From Sutcliffiella cohnii (lineage in GTDB: Bacteria > Bacillota > Bacilli > Bacillales > Bacillaceae_I), in NCBI RefSeq assembly GCF_002250055.1, contig NZ_CP018866.1, positions 2,782,501-2,846,500 on the forward strand: DNA of 64,000 bases. The letters run 5' to 3'. The translations under genes and the position numbers were made by a program. This document shows positions 56,963 to 64,000 of the stretch, one piece after another (the first letter of the stretch is position 1; each line of letters starts with the position of its first letter). A model generated the notes under the pieces. It did no database searches. It saw only the letters and a program-made list of their open reading frames with translations, and was not told the origin of the DNA.

Positions 56963-57304
56963 TTACATTTCTCCTCCTTCCGCTTTTTGTTCTGAGGTTA
57001 CCATTTTCAACCCAATTACACCTAATAACAGTAATAGTATAAAGAATAGCTTACCTATATGAACTGGTTCTTGAAAGAACAGTATCTCTGATATGACTGT
57101 TCCTGCCGTTCCTAGTCCAACAAATACAGCATAAACTGTTCCAACTGGCAATTCTTTACCTGCGTTTATTAGTAAATAAAAACTAATCGCAATCGCGATA
57201 ATCGTTACGCCCCATTCTAGTGGCTGACTAGCATGTTTCAACCCAATAACCCAAATCACTTCAAAAAATGCGGCTATCAAAACTTTCGTCCAATTCCAAT
57301 TCAT
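56963..57304 (-). CDS. ykkC: SMR guanidinium exporter subunit, YkkC-like
   Basis: Four-helix SMR protein of 113 residues. The Glu is in [16 protein letters not shown], and [20 protein letters not shown] is the SMR Gdx signature. It probably forms a heterodimer with the next gene, in opposite topology. A short charged C-terminal tail ([10 protein letters not shown]) encodes the ribosome site for the partner. Confidence 0.9.
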   Translation of the reverse strand: MNWNWTKVLIAAFFEVIWVIGLKHASQPLEWGVTIIAIAISFYLLINAGKELPVGTVYAVFVGLGTAGTVISEILFFQEPVHIGKLFFILLLLLGVIGLKMVTSEQKAEGGEM

Positions 57305-57328
57305 TTTTTAACACCCCGTTTCAAAAAT

Positions 57329-57378
57329 AAAAAAGCCAAGAAGATTATTCATGTAAAACGAATATCTCCCAGGCTTTT
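57329..57378 (-). terminator. Terminator of the guanidine-I riboswitch
   Basis: AAAAGCC with GGGAGATATTC pairs with GAATAATCTTC and GGCTTTTTT across a loop near 57350-57358. The upstream arm is the 3' strand of the aptamer, so ligand binding would prevent termination. Confidence 0.85.
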
Positions 57379-57455
57379 ATCCCTCCGTGTCACAAGCTTA
57401 CACTTGTGGGCTTTCTCTCGGACCAGACTAGTAAAGACTACGGAACCCTAGAAAA
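57364..57455 (-). ncRNA. Guanidine-I (ykkC) riboswitch
   Basis: On the minus strand CTAGGGTTCCG (57451-57441), CTGGTCCGAGAG, ACACGGAGGGATAAAAGCC and TGGGAG follow in the conserved order. It controls the SMR pair; guanidine switches it on. Confidence 0.96.
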
Positions 57456-57512
57456 CCTATCTATACAATTTTCTCTAACCTATTATACATAATAACGGCA
57501 AAATTTCAACCT

Positions 57513-59174
57513 TTACATTTCATTAACAAGTTCAGAAAAATTGAGCCATCCATATGAATTTAAACTTAATTTTGCGAATGAAGTGGGAACTTTCACTATT
57601 TGATTCCACCTAAACAACGGTACAAGGACCCCTTCCTCGATCAGGTCATTATGTACGTGTGAAAGTTCCTCCCACCGTTTTTCTTGATCATTTATTTGGA
57701 TAACGTTACCCACTATCTCTCTTATCTCCTTTAACCTTTTAGGTGATAACACTAATTGGAGCGGGCTGTCCTTATTTAAAATGAATGAAAATAAAGTAGT
57801 CTCTAAACTATCCTCACCACTTATCTCTGTTAATATTACGTCCGTTTTTCCGTCATAAAGCTGTGAATAATCAACTAATGTACCGTTAACGCGTACACCA
57901 CTTTCTTCCCACTGTTTGCATAACCATCCCATGTCCTTTTCGTTACCTGCTCCCTTATACGTTCGAATGCTAACGGTTGAAGGTAAACAATTAGGAAAAG
58001 CTTGATCCGTTAAACTATGATTTATCCCTCTAAGTAGTGTAGTAGCTACCTCCTGTCTATTTTCTTTTAGACTCGCTATCATTTGTGGGATATTTATCTT
58101 TTGTATTAAACTGAGACGTTCCTCCTTGGAGAGGGCTGCAGTATGTAACAAAATATATTTACAGCCCACATCTATTTGACTAACGACTTGTTTTTCTATC
58201 ACATCACTATTATTGTTTTGAACCTCTTGACCATCAAAATACTGTTTGTAGATGACCGGTACAATGATTAGTTTAATTTCATCCGTAGATGGTCGATAAC
58301 CAAAATAATTGGAGAATGCTTTTAAGATAACGATACTTTCATTATGTTTGCTTAAATAATAAGGGCCGGTTCCTATAATTCTATCTGTATAGTTAGCAGC
58401 TATAATGGATGTACACGGTAAGGTTAACCAGCTTAAAAAGGAATAATTAGAACGAAACAATTGTATGACTAGTTTGGTATCATGTAGGATTTCGATTGAT
58501 TTTATTTCATCTACAACCCAACTAAAATTCGTATTCTTTAACTTCAACAATGAATAGCGTACATCTTCGGCGGTAAGAGTGGAATCATCATGAAATTTAA
58601 CACCCTTTCGTAAAACAAACGTAAATCGCTTATAATCACTTTCGATTCTCCAATGCTCTGCTATTCCCCGTTCACTATCTATACCAATTAGCGTTGAATA
58701 CAAATGTCGAATTAAGTGTAGCTCCGTTCTTCTTGTGACAAGGCTAGGGGATAGTTGATGAATTTGTCGATATACCGGTAAATGAAGAGTATCTTTTGAA
58801 TAAGTATCATTGTTTTTTTCTCTATATAGCAGTATGTCTAATAGATATTTTCTTTCTTTCTCCTGTAACTCTTCTAGTTGTAGTAACACCATTAACTTTT
58901 CCGCTTTATTTTCTTTCATTATCTTTTTAACTTCTTCTTCGATAATGTCACGATTAGATTGTCGGAATGTAATCTTTGATGGATTTCCCCTCCCCATACC
59001 CGGAATCCATATAATCCAATCGTTCGAAATAAATGATTTTAATATATATTTTACATTTCGTACAGAACAGTTTAATATTTCTGCTATTTCGGTAAGCGTT
59101 ACCGGAATAGGTTGGTTTTCTTCAATATTGTTCCATTTGCTTCTAAGTATTAAAAACTGAATAAGTGTATTCAT
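57513..59174 (-). CDS. SgrR-like transcriptional regulator with solute-binding domain
   Basis: Probable one-component sensor. Residues 1-110 form a winged-helix DNA-binding part (LTEIAEILNCSVRNVKYILK), and from about 130 there is a family 5 extracellular solute-binding domain (RHLYSTLIGID, LRKGVKFHDDSTLTAEDVRY) but no signal peptide, so it acts in the cytoplasm. This is the SgrR layout. E. coli SgrR responds to sugar-phosphate stress; the ligand here is unknown. The ATG at 59174 follows GGAGG; an earlier ATG at 59189 lies within the ribosome site. Divergent from an EamA transporter that it may control. Confidence 0.83.
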   Translation of the reverse strand: MNTLIQFLILRSKWNNIEENQPIPVTLTEIAEILNCSVRNVKYILKSFISNDWIIWIPGMGRGNPSKITFRQSNRDIIEEEVKKIMKENKAEKLMVLLQLEELQEKERKYLLDILLYREKNNDTYSKDTLHLPVYRQIHQLSPSLVTRRTELHLIRHLYSTLIGIDSERGIAEHWRIESDYKRFTFVLRKGVKFHDDSTLTAEDVRYSLLKLKNTNFSWVVDEIKSIEILHDTKLVIQLFRSNYSFLSWLTLPCTSIIAANYTDRIIGTGPYYLSKHNESIVILKAFSNYFGYRPSTDEIKLIIVPVIYKQYFDGQEVQNNNSDVIEKQVVSQIDVGCKYILLHTAALSKEERLSLIQKINIPQMIASLKENRQEVATTLLRGINHSLTDQAFPNCLPSTVSIRTYKGAGNEKDMGWLCKQWEESGVRVNGTLVDYSQLYDGKTDVILTEISGEDSLETTLFSFILNKDSPLQLVLSPKRLKEIREIVGNVIQINDQEKRWEELSHVHNDLIEEGVLVPLFRWNQIVKVPTSFAKLSLNSYGWLNFSELVNEM

Positions 59175-59286
59175 GTAACCTCCATTCAAAAGGGGAAATG
59201 ATAGCTTTTTATTTTCTCTTTTTCTTCCTCCTTTCCACTATCATAATATATTTATCTTGTTAAAATAAATGTTGGAGGAAAATAAA

Positions 59287-60204
59287 TTGAAAAAAAATAA
59301 ATTTTTCGCCATATTAATTGCTGTATTTGTTACATTGTTATGGGCGTCGTCCTATATATTAAACAAAATAGTTTTTAATGAAAGTGTGATAGGTCCTCTT
59401 ACTTTATCAGGTCTTCGATATTTAATCGCTTCTATTTCTATCGCGACCGCCATCTTCATGTGGAGGTCATTCCGTCATGAACGTGAGAGAACAGATAGGA
59501 TACAATTGAACTGGCTACAATATATGTTGCTCGGTTTCTTCGGCTTTTTTCTAGCGCAAGGAATGCAATATGTAGGGCAATTTTTTATCACACCTACTCA
59601 AACTAGTTTGATACTTTGCTTAGGTAACATCTTAATTGTATTATTCATTGATGTTTTTTGGCTAAAGGAAATTAAAAACAGAGCAGTTTATTACTTTGCT
59701 TTCGGTGTCGCTATTAGTGTTCTTGTATATTACTATCCTTGGAATTTATCACTAGCAGATATAATCGGCGTACTTTTTGTTTTATTATCTAGCGTTGGAT
59801 ACGCAATTCATCTATCTTATTCAAGACATGTTATAGCGAATAAACAAATGCGGGTAGAAGATGTGGTTGTTAAGCCGATGCTTATTGGGGCTTTTCTACT
59901 TCTAGTTATTGGGTTTAGCATGGAACCTTTTCCAACTTTAAAACTAAAATCATACTTCATTATTTTATGGTTAGGAGTGATAAATGGAGGAGTTGCCTTT
60001 TATTTATGGGGACTTACACAGAAATTTTTAAAAGCTTACGAAAGTTCTATGATCAATAATTTAATTTTAATAGAAGTAGCATTGATGGATATATGGATAT
60101 TACATTCTAGTATAAGTATTACACAAGCAATTGCGATATGTTTCACTGCGATATTTATCATCTTAATACAATTTGTAAGAACAAAAGCGGAAGGGGCTCA
60201 CTAA
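59287..60204 (+). CDS. EamA/DMT family transporter, end altered by a repeat
   Basis: Ten-helix drug/metabolite exporter with two EamA halves (FAILIAVFVTLLWASSYIL; IIGVLFVLLSSVGYAIHLSY). About 305 residues from the TTG at 59287, 8 nt after GGAGG; the ATG at 59269 has no site. The last residues KAEGAH and the stop codon come from a family 2 repeat (AAAAGCGGAAGGGGCTCACT, then AA) that begins at 60186. The original C-terminus was therefore probably changed. Substrate unknown. Confidence 0.83.
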   Translation: MKKNKFFAILIAVFVTLLWASSYILNKIVFNESVIGPLTLSGLRYLIASISIATAIFMWRSFRHERERTDRIQLNWLQYMLLGFFGFFLAQGMQYVGQFFITPTQTSLILCLGNILIVLFIDVFWLKEIKNRAVYYFAFGVAISVLVYYYPWNLSLADIIGVLFVLLSSVGYAIHLSYSRHVIANKQMRVEDVVVKPMLIGAFLLLVIGFSMEPFPTLKLKSYFIILWLGVINGGVAFYLWGLTQKFLKAYESSMINNLILIEVALMDIWILHSSISITQAIAICFTAIFIILIQFVRTKAEGAH

Positions 60205-60293
60205 GCGACGACAAGCACAAAGCAAGCCGGCAAAAGGAGTGCTCTTTGACCTTCTGGACAGATTGACTTGTGACCTCGAGTTGCTAGACGTAA
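60187..60293 (+). repeat. Modular repeat, family 2, core type A, copy 2
   Basis: Starts GCGGAAGGGGCTCACTAAGC and ends TTGCTAGACG. The core has GACAAGCACAAAGCAAGCCG and TTGACTTGTGACCTCGAG, matching copy 1 at 22186. It overlaps the last codons of the EamA gene. Confidence 0.82.
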
Positions 60294-60316
60294 ATTTACC
60301 ATATCAAATGGAAAAG

Positions 60317-60343
60317 AAAAAAGGGTTCTTACTTGAACCCTTT
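60317..60343 (-). terminator. Terminator of the sigma-factor operon
   Basis: AAAAGGGTTC (60319-60328) pairs with GAACCCTTT (60335-60343), around 6 nt. It overlaps the stop codon of the last gene and ends in T on the minus strand. Confidence 0.75.
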
Positions 60344-61253
60344 ATCCTTCCCCTATATTTAATGCAACAGAGCTGCTCTCTAGTATGCTTAATTGATACG
60401 TACCTTCGCCTAACTTATATACTCCTTTAAAAGCATCATCATTTTCATTCGATACTTTTTCCCATTCGAAGTATGCTGAATCCTGCTCATAATGAGAATG
60501 TGTGATTAATTCGAGATCATTCTTTTCATTAACGTACAGTTCAACGTATTCTGCACCTTTTACTGTCCAATTATTTTTTAATGTTTGGACATTTAACTTC
60601 ACAAGGTTATGACGACCTCTTACTTCTAATGTAACACTATCAGGAATTGCTATTGTTGGTGTCATAACTGTGTGTATAGAAAAAGGACCTGTTTTTTGTT
60701 CGGGTACTTTAAATTGGATATACATTGTATCCCCAACTACATTCTTCACTACATAGTCTTCTTTCTTAACTATCGGGGGAACTTTCCCAGCTTCAATCGT
60801 TGTTCGATATGCTCCGAAAATATGCAGCTGTTCTCCCGTTGTCGTTTCGACCTGTACATACTGATTTCCTGTTTCAACGACTACCCTTTCTATTTCTGAG
60901 GCTAAGTTTTCACTCACTTCCGGAAGCGCAAACGACTTTTCTGTCGCGCTTACTACTGTACGAACTTCTTGTAAAACACCTGTTGATACTAACACAGTAA
61001 GCGCAATCCCAACTGTTCCTAAAACACCAACAAAAAAGATACTTAATACATCATATTTTATTCGCGGATGTTCCTGCTTAGAAACGAATAAGTATACTAA
61101 TACTTCTGCCCCTAGTACTATTAAGATAAAGGGCCACCAAAGTAGAAATGGTTGAAGTGCTTCCCAGCCTTTAAACTGACTAATTCCAAGAAATAATCCG
61201 AGCGCTACAAGGGATACTCCCATTGAAAAAGTACCAACTCTCCACGTCCTCAT
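60342..61253 (-). CDS. LiaF-like membrane protein of a sigma-factor operon
   Basis: 303 residues. Three to four hydrophobic stretches at the N-terminus (VGTFSMGVSLVALGLFLGIS, PFLLWWPFILIVLGAEVLVY, LSIFFVGVLGTVGIALTVLV) are followed by a soluble beta-rich domain from about residue 105 (VETGNQYVQVETTTGEQ, DSVTLEVRGRHNLVKLNV) that resembles the repeated beta-helix-like domains of LiaF/DUF4097-type proteins. It overlaps the preceding gene by 4 nt (ATGA). An envelope-sensing role is inferred. Confidence 0.6.
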   Translation of the reverse strand: MRTWRVGTFSMGVSLVALGLFLGISQFKGWEALQPFLLWWPFILIVLGAEVLVYLFVSKQEHPRIKYDVLSIFFVGVLGTVGIALTVLVSTGVLQEVRTVVSATEKSFALPEVSENLASEIERVVVETGNQYVQVETTTGEQLHIFGAYRTTIEAGKVPPIVKKEDYVVKNVVGDTMYIQFKVPEQKTGPFSIHTVMTPTIAIPDSVTLEVRGRHNLVKLNVQTLKNNWTVKGAEYVELYVNEKNDLELITHSHYEQDSAYFEWEKVSNENDDAFKGVYKLGEGTYQLSILESSSVALNIGEG

Positions 61254-62353
61254 GATACTTGCTCCTTTCTTTTCGATTTACTGCCAATTAACAACTTAAT
61301 ACCTCCGCCGATAAAAATAATCGAAATAACGATCATTTGAAAGTATTGATAATACCAATAGTTAAAATCTACACCGAACGCTTCGTTCATTACTGGCCCT
61401 AACACCGGTACGACGATATTGGTAAACATATAATAAATTCCTAATACAATTAACCCAATTCCTACCCATTTTTGATGGTTAATAAGGTAAGAAACGATTG
61501 GTATATCCTCAAGCTCTTCATCCCCGTGTTTCGATACTTTTTGTAAAGCGTCAAAAAAGCTATAAAACCAAATTAACGGGATGAGAAATAAAAATAAGGA
61601 TAATCGTAACGTATCTAATATATAAATAGAGAACAGAAATGCTGCCATAAGCTGCAGCCCACGTCTTTGTAAACCTAAATACATATGACCTGCACCAGGA
61701 AACATCGAAAGAATCGTTGCTAACGCTTTGCTCTTTCTCCCTTGTTCTTTTCTCGTTTCTTCAAAATCTTCTAAAACGGTACGGTCTACAAGCTCCTCTC
61801 CATTTTGCTTACGTGATAGCTGTTGCATCGTATCAAACATGTTAAAAATCCAAATAACAGGTAAAATCCCTAAAAACGCAATAAAACCACCTTGACTCGT
61901 AATGGCTGCAATAAATATAACCATTACCCCTAATCCGAAAAAGCCGATCAAAAATGTTAAACCTCTGTTCATTAGTCCTAAATAAAAGTGTCCTAGCCCT
62001 GGTACGAACGAAAGCAACATTGTATGTAGTCGTTCCGAGTTGTTAGCGGAAACTTGAGTGTCTTTATTTTCCACTCCATTTTGTACATTCACATTTTGAA
62101 GCGGTTTTTTTATTAAATAAAAAACCATATCGAGTAAGTTAAGGAATCCAACGAAAAAAGCAAAGCCAATTCCCATTATAATGAGAATTCCCGCATCCCA
62201 CGGATTGATAGCCGCCAAAAATGCAAAGCCGATAAGCGGGATGATGGTACAAAACAAATAAAACATACCCCTTTTTGTTCGATTTAAGTATAGATGTCCC
62301 ATCCCCGGTATAAATGAGAGAAAGAACGCTACAAATGGACTTTTATTGTTCAA
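61250..62353 (-). CDS. Multi-TM2-domain membrane protein with three tandem repeats
   Basis: 367-residue polytopic protein. A TM2-like unit occurs three times: LSFIPGMGHLYLNRTKRGM, LSFVPGLGHFYLGLMNRGL and LSMFPGAGHMYLGLQRRGL (near residues 13, 114 and 215), each followed by hydrophobic helices and a short LLD/FD-type loop (LLDMVFYL, MFDTMQQL, FFDALQKV). A final two helices end the protein. TTG start, 8 nt after GGAGG, directly after the anti-sigma stop. Function unknown; TM2 proteins are widespread but poorly understood. Confidence 0.72.
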   Translation of the reverse strand: MNNKSPFVAFFLSFIPGMGHLYLNRTKRGMFYLFCTIIPLIGFAFLAAINPWDAGILIIMGIGFAFFVGFLNLLDMVFYLIKKPLQNVNVQNGVENKDTQVSANNSERLHTMLLSFVPGLGHFYLGLMNRGLTFLIGFFGLGVMVIFIAAITSQGGFIAFLGILPVIWIFNMFDTMQQLSRKQNGEELVDRTVLEDFEETRKEQGRKSKALATILSMFPGAGHMYLGLQRRGLQLMAAFLFSIYILDTLRLSLFLFLIPLIWFYSFFDALQKVSKHGDEELEDIPIVSYLINHQKWVGIGLIVLGIYYMFTNIVVPVLGPVMNEAFGVDFNYWYYQYFQMIVISIIFIGGGIKLLIGSKSKRKEQVS

Positions 62354-62773
62354 TTATTTTTCCTCCTTATGTTTTCTTTCTATTAATTCAAGAAATGATA
62401 GTGCTTTGTTCATCACATTTTTTGATACTGCTTCTTCTCTATTTTGGACTGTACTTTCCTCTATATTGGAAGCAAAACCAATCATACTATGGAACATACC
62501 AGATGTAAGTAAAAGAAACGTAATCGCTGCAGCCACTGTATAATGAAAGATAGAATGTTGGTAAAATGGCATCTTTTTCGTTTCGATTGGTACCACATTC
62601 TGTTCTTCTTCCGATAACATCGGTAACGTATCCGAAACATAGTTTAGTTGCTCTAAATATACGTGTAAACATTGGTCACAGGAGTATAGATGATCTTCTA
62701 GAATAGTTCTCCTATCTTCCGACAACTCATCTTGAATATAAGCTAGCCACTCTTCTTGTGTGTAATGATTCAC
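62354..62773 (-). CDS. Anti-sigma factor with zinc-finger (zf-HC2-like) domain
   Basis: 139 residues from the GTG at 62773, which overlaps the sigma stop by 4 nt (GTGA) and follows AAGGAGG by about 10 nt. The N-terminal zinc motif is HLYSCDQCLHVYLEQL (His-x3-Cys-x2-Cys). One membrane helix (HYTVAAAITFLLLTSGMFHS) comes next, then a short outer part. It likely holds the upstream sigma factor at the membrane. Confidence 0.85.
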   Translation of the reverse strand: MNHYTQEEWLAYIQDELSEDRRTILEDHLYSCDQCLHVYLEQLNYVSDTLPMLSEEEQNVVPIETKKMPFYQHSIFHYTVAAAITFLLLTSGMFHSMIGFASNIEESTVQNREEAVSKNVMNKALSFLELIERKHKEEK

Positions 62774-63288
62774 GAAAAATCTTCCTCCTTCCAATGCTTC
62801 TTCATCCATACTCTTGCTCGGTATAACTTCGTTTCGACTGTTTTCACTTCTATGTTTTGTTCATGGGCAATTTCTTTATAACTTTTTTCACGTATGTAAT
62901 AGGCTGTTATAACATCTCGGTAATTTTCTGGCATTTCTTGCAATCTACGATGAACAACTTCTTTACTCTCTTTTTTTAATAGTAGTTTTTCAGTGTCTTC
63001 TACCTTTTCCGTTTCTAGCTGTTCTTCTACCACTTCCCGTAACCGCTGTTTCTTCCGCCTCATATCAATGGCATGGTTCATGGCAATACGAGCTAACCAC
63101 GTTTTGAAGCCTTGACCTGTATATTGGGGAAGAGCGTCAAATAGCTTCATCCATACTTCTTGTAGTGCGTCCTCTGCATCTTTTTCGTTTCGTAAAACTG
63201 GATAAATAACTTGATATACGTAATTTTTATATGTTTCTATTAAAAAGGTAAAAGCTTGTTCATTCCCCGCTTTTGCCTTTTCTATCAT
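62770..63288 (-). CDS. ECF-type sigma-70 family RNA polymerase sigma factor
   Basis: 172-residue sigma factor. Region 2 has NEKDAEDALQEVWMKLFDAL and FKTWLARIAMNHAIDMRRKK; region 4 has MPENYRDVITAYYIREKSYK and VKTVETKLYRARVWMKKH. I cannot assign a named sigma. The ATG at 63288 lacks a close ribosome site: GGGGGGAG is about 17 nt away, so initiation may be weak or begin at a non-standard codon nearer the site. First gene of a four-gene coupled operon. Confidence 0.88.
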   Translation of the reverse strand: MIEKAKAGNEQAFTFLIETYKNYVYQVIYPVLRNEKDAEDALQEVWMKLFDALPQYTGQGFKTWLARIAMNHAIDMRRKKQRLREVVEEQLETEKVEDTEKLLLKKESKEVVHRRLQEMPENYRDVITAYYIREKSYKEIAHEQNIEVKTVETKLYRARVWMKKHWKEEDFS

Positions 63289-63337
63289 TTTCTTTTCGAT
63301 GTGCTCTCCCCCCTTTCTTTTTTTCTCTACTTATATA

Positions 63338-63365
63338 GACGAAATGAAATCGAGAATGCCCTACA
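63338..63365 (-). promoter_or_regulatory. Possible ECF-type promoter of the sigma operon
   Basis: On the minus strand TGTAGG (63365-63360), 18 nt, CGTC (63341-63338). The -10 is typical for ECF sigma factors; the -35 is weaker. It could allow autoregulation. Confidence 0.35.
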
Positions 63366-63437
63366 GTTTTTTTAAAAAAATTTTAATTTATATTAGTGAT
63401 GCTCCAAATGATTGACTGTGTGTGCTTTATTCAACTA

Positions 63438-63478
63438 AAAAAACCTGTTACGAGGAATTCCTTCGTAACAGGCTTTTT
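63438..63478 (-). terminator. Terminator of yqkB-yqkC
   Basis: CCTGTTACGA (63444-63453) pairs perfectly with TCGTAACAGG (63463-63472), with A and T runs on either side. It is 6 nt past the yqkC stop. Confidence 0.9.
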
Positions 63479-63483
63479 TGTTC

Positions 63484-63726
63484 TTACCCTAAAACATCTG
63501 TAATGTCGTCCATATTGTTACTTATCCAATCAATCGCTTCATCTATCGTTGGGAACTCTTGTACTTCAAATGTTACTTCGTCTTGAAGTAACCATACATC
63601 TTTTTCTTCAGCTTGTGCCCCACCAATCGACCAATGCATTAAACTATACGGGTGATTCTGATTTATAAACGATGCCCACGTTTTAGATAGGGCAATATTT
63701 TTTAACGAGTTCAACTTACCTTTCAT
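63484..63726 (-). CDS. yqkC: YqkC-like small protein (DUF2552 type)
   Basis: 80-residue acidic, Trp-rich protein with no membrane segment: [20 protein letters not shown] and [19 protein letters not shown]. The size and the position next to a yqkB-like gene agree with B. subtilis yqkC; the family name is from memory. GGAGG in the end of yqkB lies 10 nt before the ATG. Function unknown. Confidence 0.72.
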   Translation of the reverse strand: MKGKLNSLKNIALSKTWASFINQNHPYSLMHWSIGGAQAEEKDVWLLQDEVTFEVQEFPTIDEAIDWISNNMDDITDVLG

Positions 63727-63732
63727 TCGTTC

Positions 63733-64000
63733 TTATCCTCCGACTACTCTTAATGACATGCGTGGGTTTAAAATTTGGCTAGGACATTTGAGCATAAAGC
63801 TGTTCGCTGAGTCTACAAAATCAACGGTCATATCTTCGTCAAAAAAGACAAGTTTCGATTTTTCCATTAATAGCCCTTCCACATTAGACTCCACAACAAT
63901 ATCATCCTCTTCTTTCTCAGGAGTAATCCATAACGCGGATACTCCACTTACAACACACCCACAGCCTTCAGTATCATATTTTATTTTAAGCCATTTATTA
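63733..64000 (-). CDS. yqkB: HesB/IscA-like iron-sulfur cluster family protein YqkB (5' end outside window)
   Basis: Frame open from the right window edge to TAA at 63733, giving the last 88 residues. It contains WLKIKYDTEGCGCVVSGVSA, with the Cys-Gly-Cys seen in this branch, and LKCPSQILNPRMSLRVV. The family includes A-type iron-sulfur carriers, but this branch has lost the usual C-terminal CGCG, so cluster binding is uncertain. Followed directly by yqkC, as in B. subtilis. Confidence 0.78.
   Translation of the reverse strand, partial: NKWLKIKYDTEGCGCVVSGVSALWITPEKEEDDIVVESNVEGLLMEKSKLVFFDEDMTVDFVDSANSFMLKCPSQILNPRMSLRVVGG

Noticed and set aside
60239-60430. 63-codon plus-strand frame after the EamA gene
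   Set aside because: It starts in the repeat and crosses the terminator and the end of the minus-strand LiaF-like gene.

Overview
The window is a low-GC chromosomal segment of an endospore-forming member of the Bacillaceae. Its gene order follows the Bacillus subtilis sigX-res-rluB-spm-dacB-scp-rib-ppiB-lysA-spoVA-spoIIA-pdp-pupG-drm-xerD-fur-spoIIM-nudF-yqk region closely. Nearly all genes in the first 45 kb lie on the minus strand and have strong Shine-Dalgarno sites. Sporulation genes (spoVA, spoIIA, spmAB, dacB, dacF, spoIIM, mciZ) show that the organism makes endospores. No rRNA, tRNA, CRISPR array or intact transposase was seen.

Layout: 1-490, 3'-truncated sigX with an ECF-type promoter. 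724-2000, a small operon (DUF4430 lipoprotein plus ECF transporter S component) behind a cobalamin riboswitch, lying between sigX and resE. 2100-8139, resABCDE (cytochrome c assembly and redox two-component system). 8340-13500, rluB, spmB, spmA, dacB, a SodF-type superoxide dismutase and a small membrane protein. 13669-17189, ypuI, an unknown gene, scpB, scpA, ypuF, ribT. 17337-21124, ribD-E-BA-H under an FMN riboswitch. 21279-22179, a 28-residue membrane peptide, ppiB and a small gene broken by an amber codon. 22186-22594, a cluster of modular repeats. 22696-39445, lysA, the spoVA operon, spoIIA (dacF-spoIIAA-AB-sigF), pdp-pupG-drm, xerD, yqzK, fur, spoIIM and a GNAT gene. 39852-43122, an EndoQ-family nuclease, nudF, mciZ, yqkF, yqkE.

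After yqkE the conserved yqk order is interrupted twice: by an acetoacetate/HMG-CoA module (43292-46903) before yqkD, and by about 15 kb of accessory genes (48388-63288) between yqkD and yqkC-yqkB. The second block holds a YdjO-type protein, a secreted lipase, a NUDIX hydrolase, narK and pflBA (divergent, each with a perfect Fnr box at the same distance from its -10), a methyltransferase-like gene, a guanidine-I riboswitch with a YkkCD-type SMR exporter pair, an SgrR-like regulator divergent from an EamA transporter, and an ECF sigma/anti-sigma operon carrying a triple-TM2 membrane protein and a LiaF-like protein.

Common themes are redox and oxygen control (ResDE, Fnr boxes, two PerR-like boxes before fur, SodF), riboswitch-controlled transport and biosynthesis (cobalamin, FMN, guanidine), and forespore/mother-cell development. 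Three dispersed repeat families sit in the intergenic regions. The least characterised material is the 60.3-63.3 kb sigma operon, the modular repeat family and several very small genes. Functions are assigned by recognised motifs, family resemblance and synteny only; no database search was possible.
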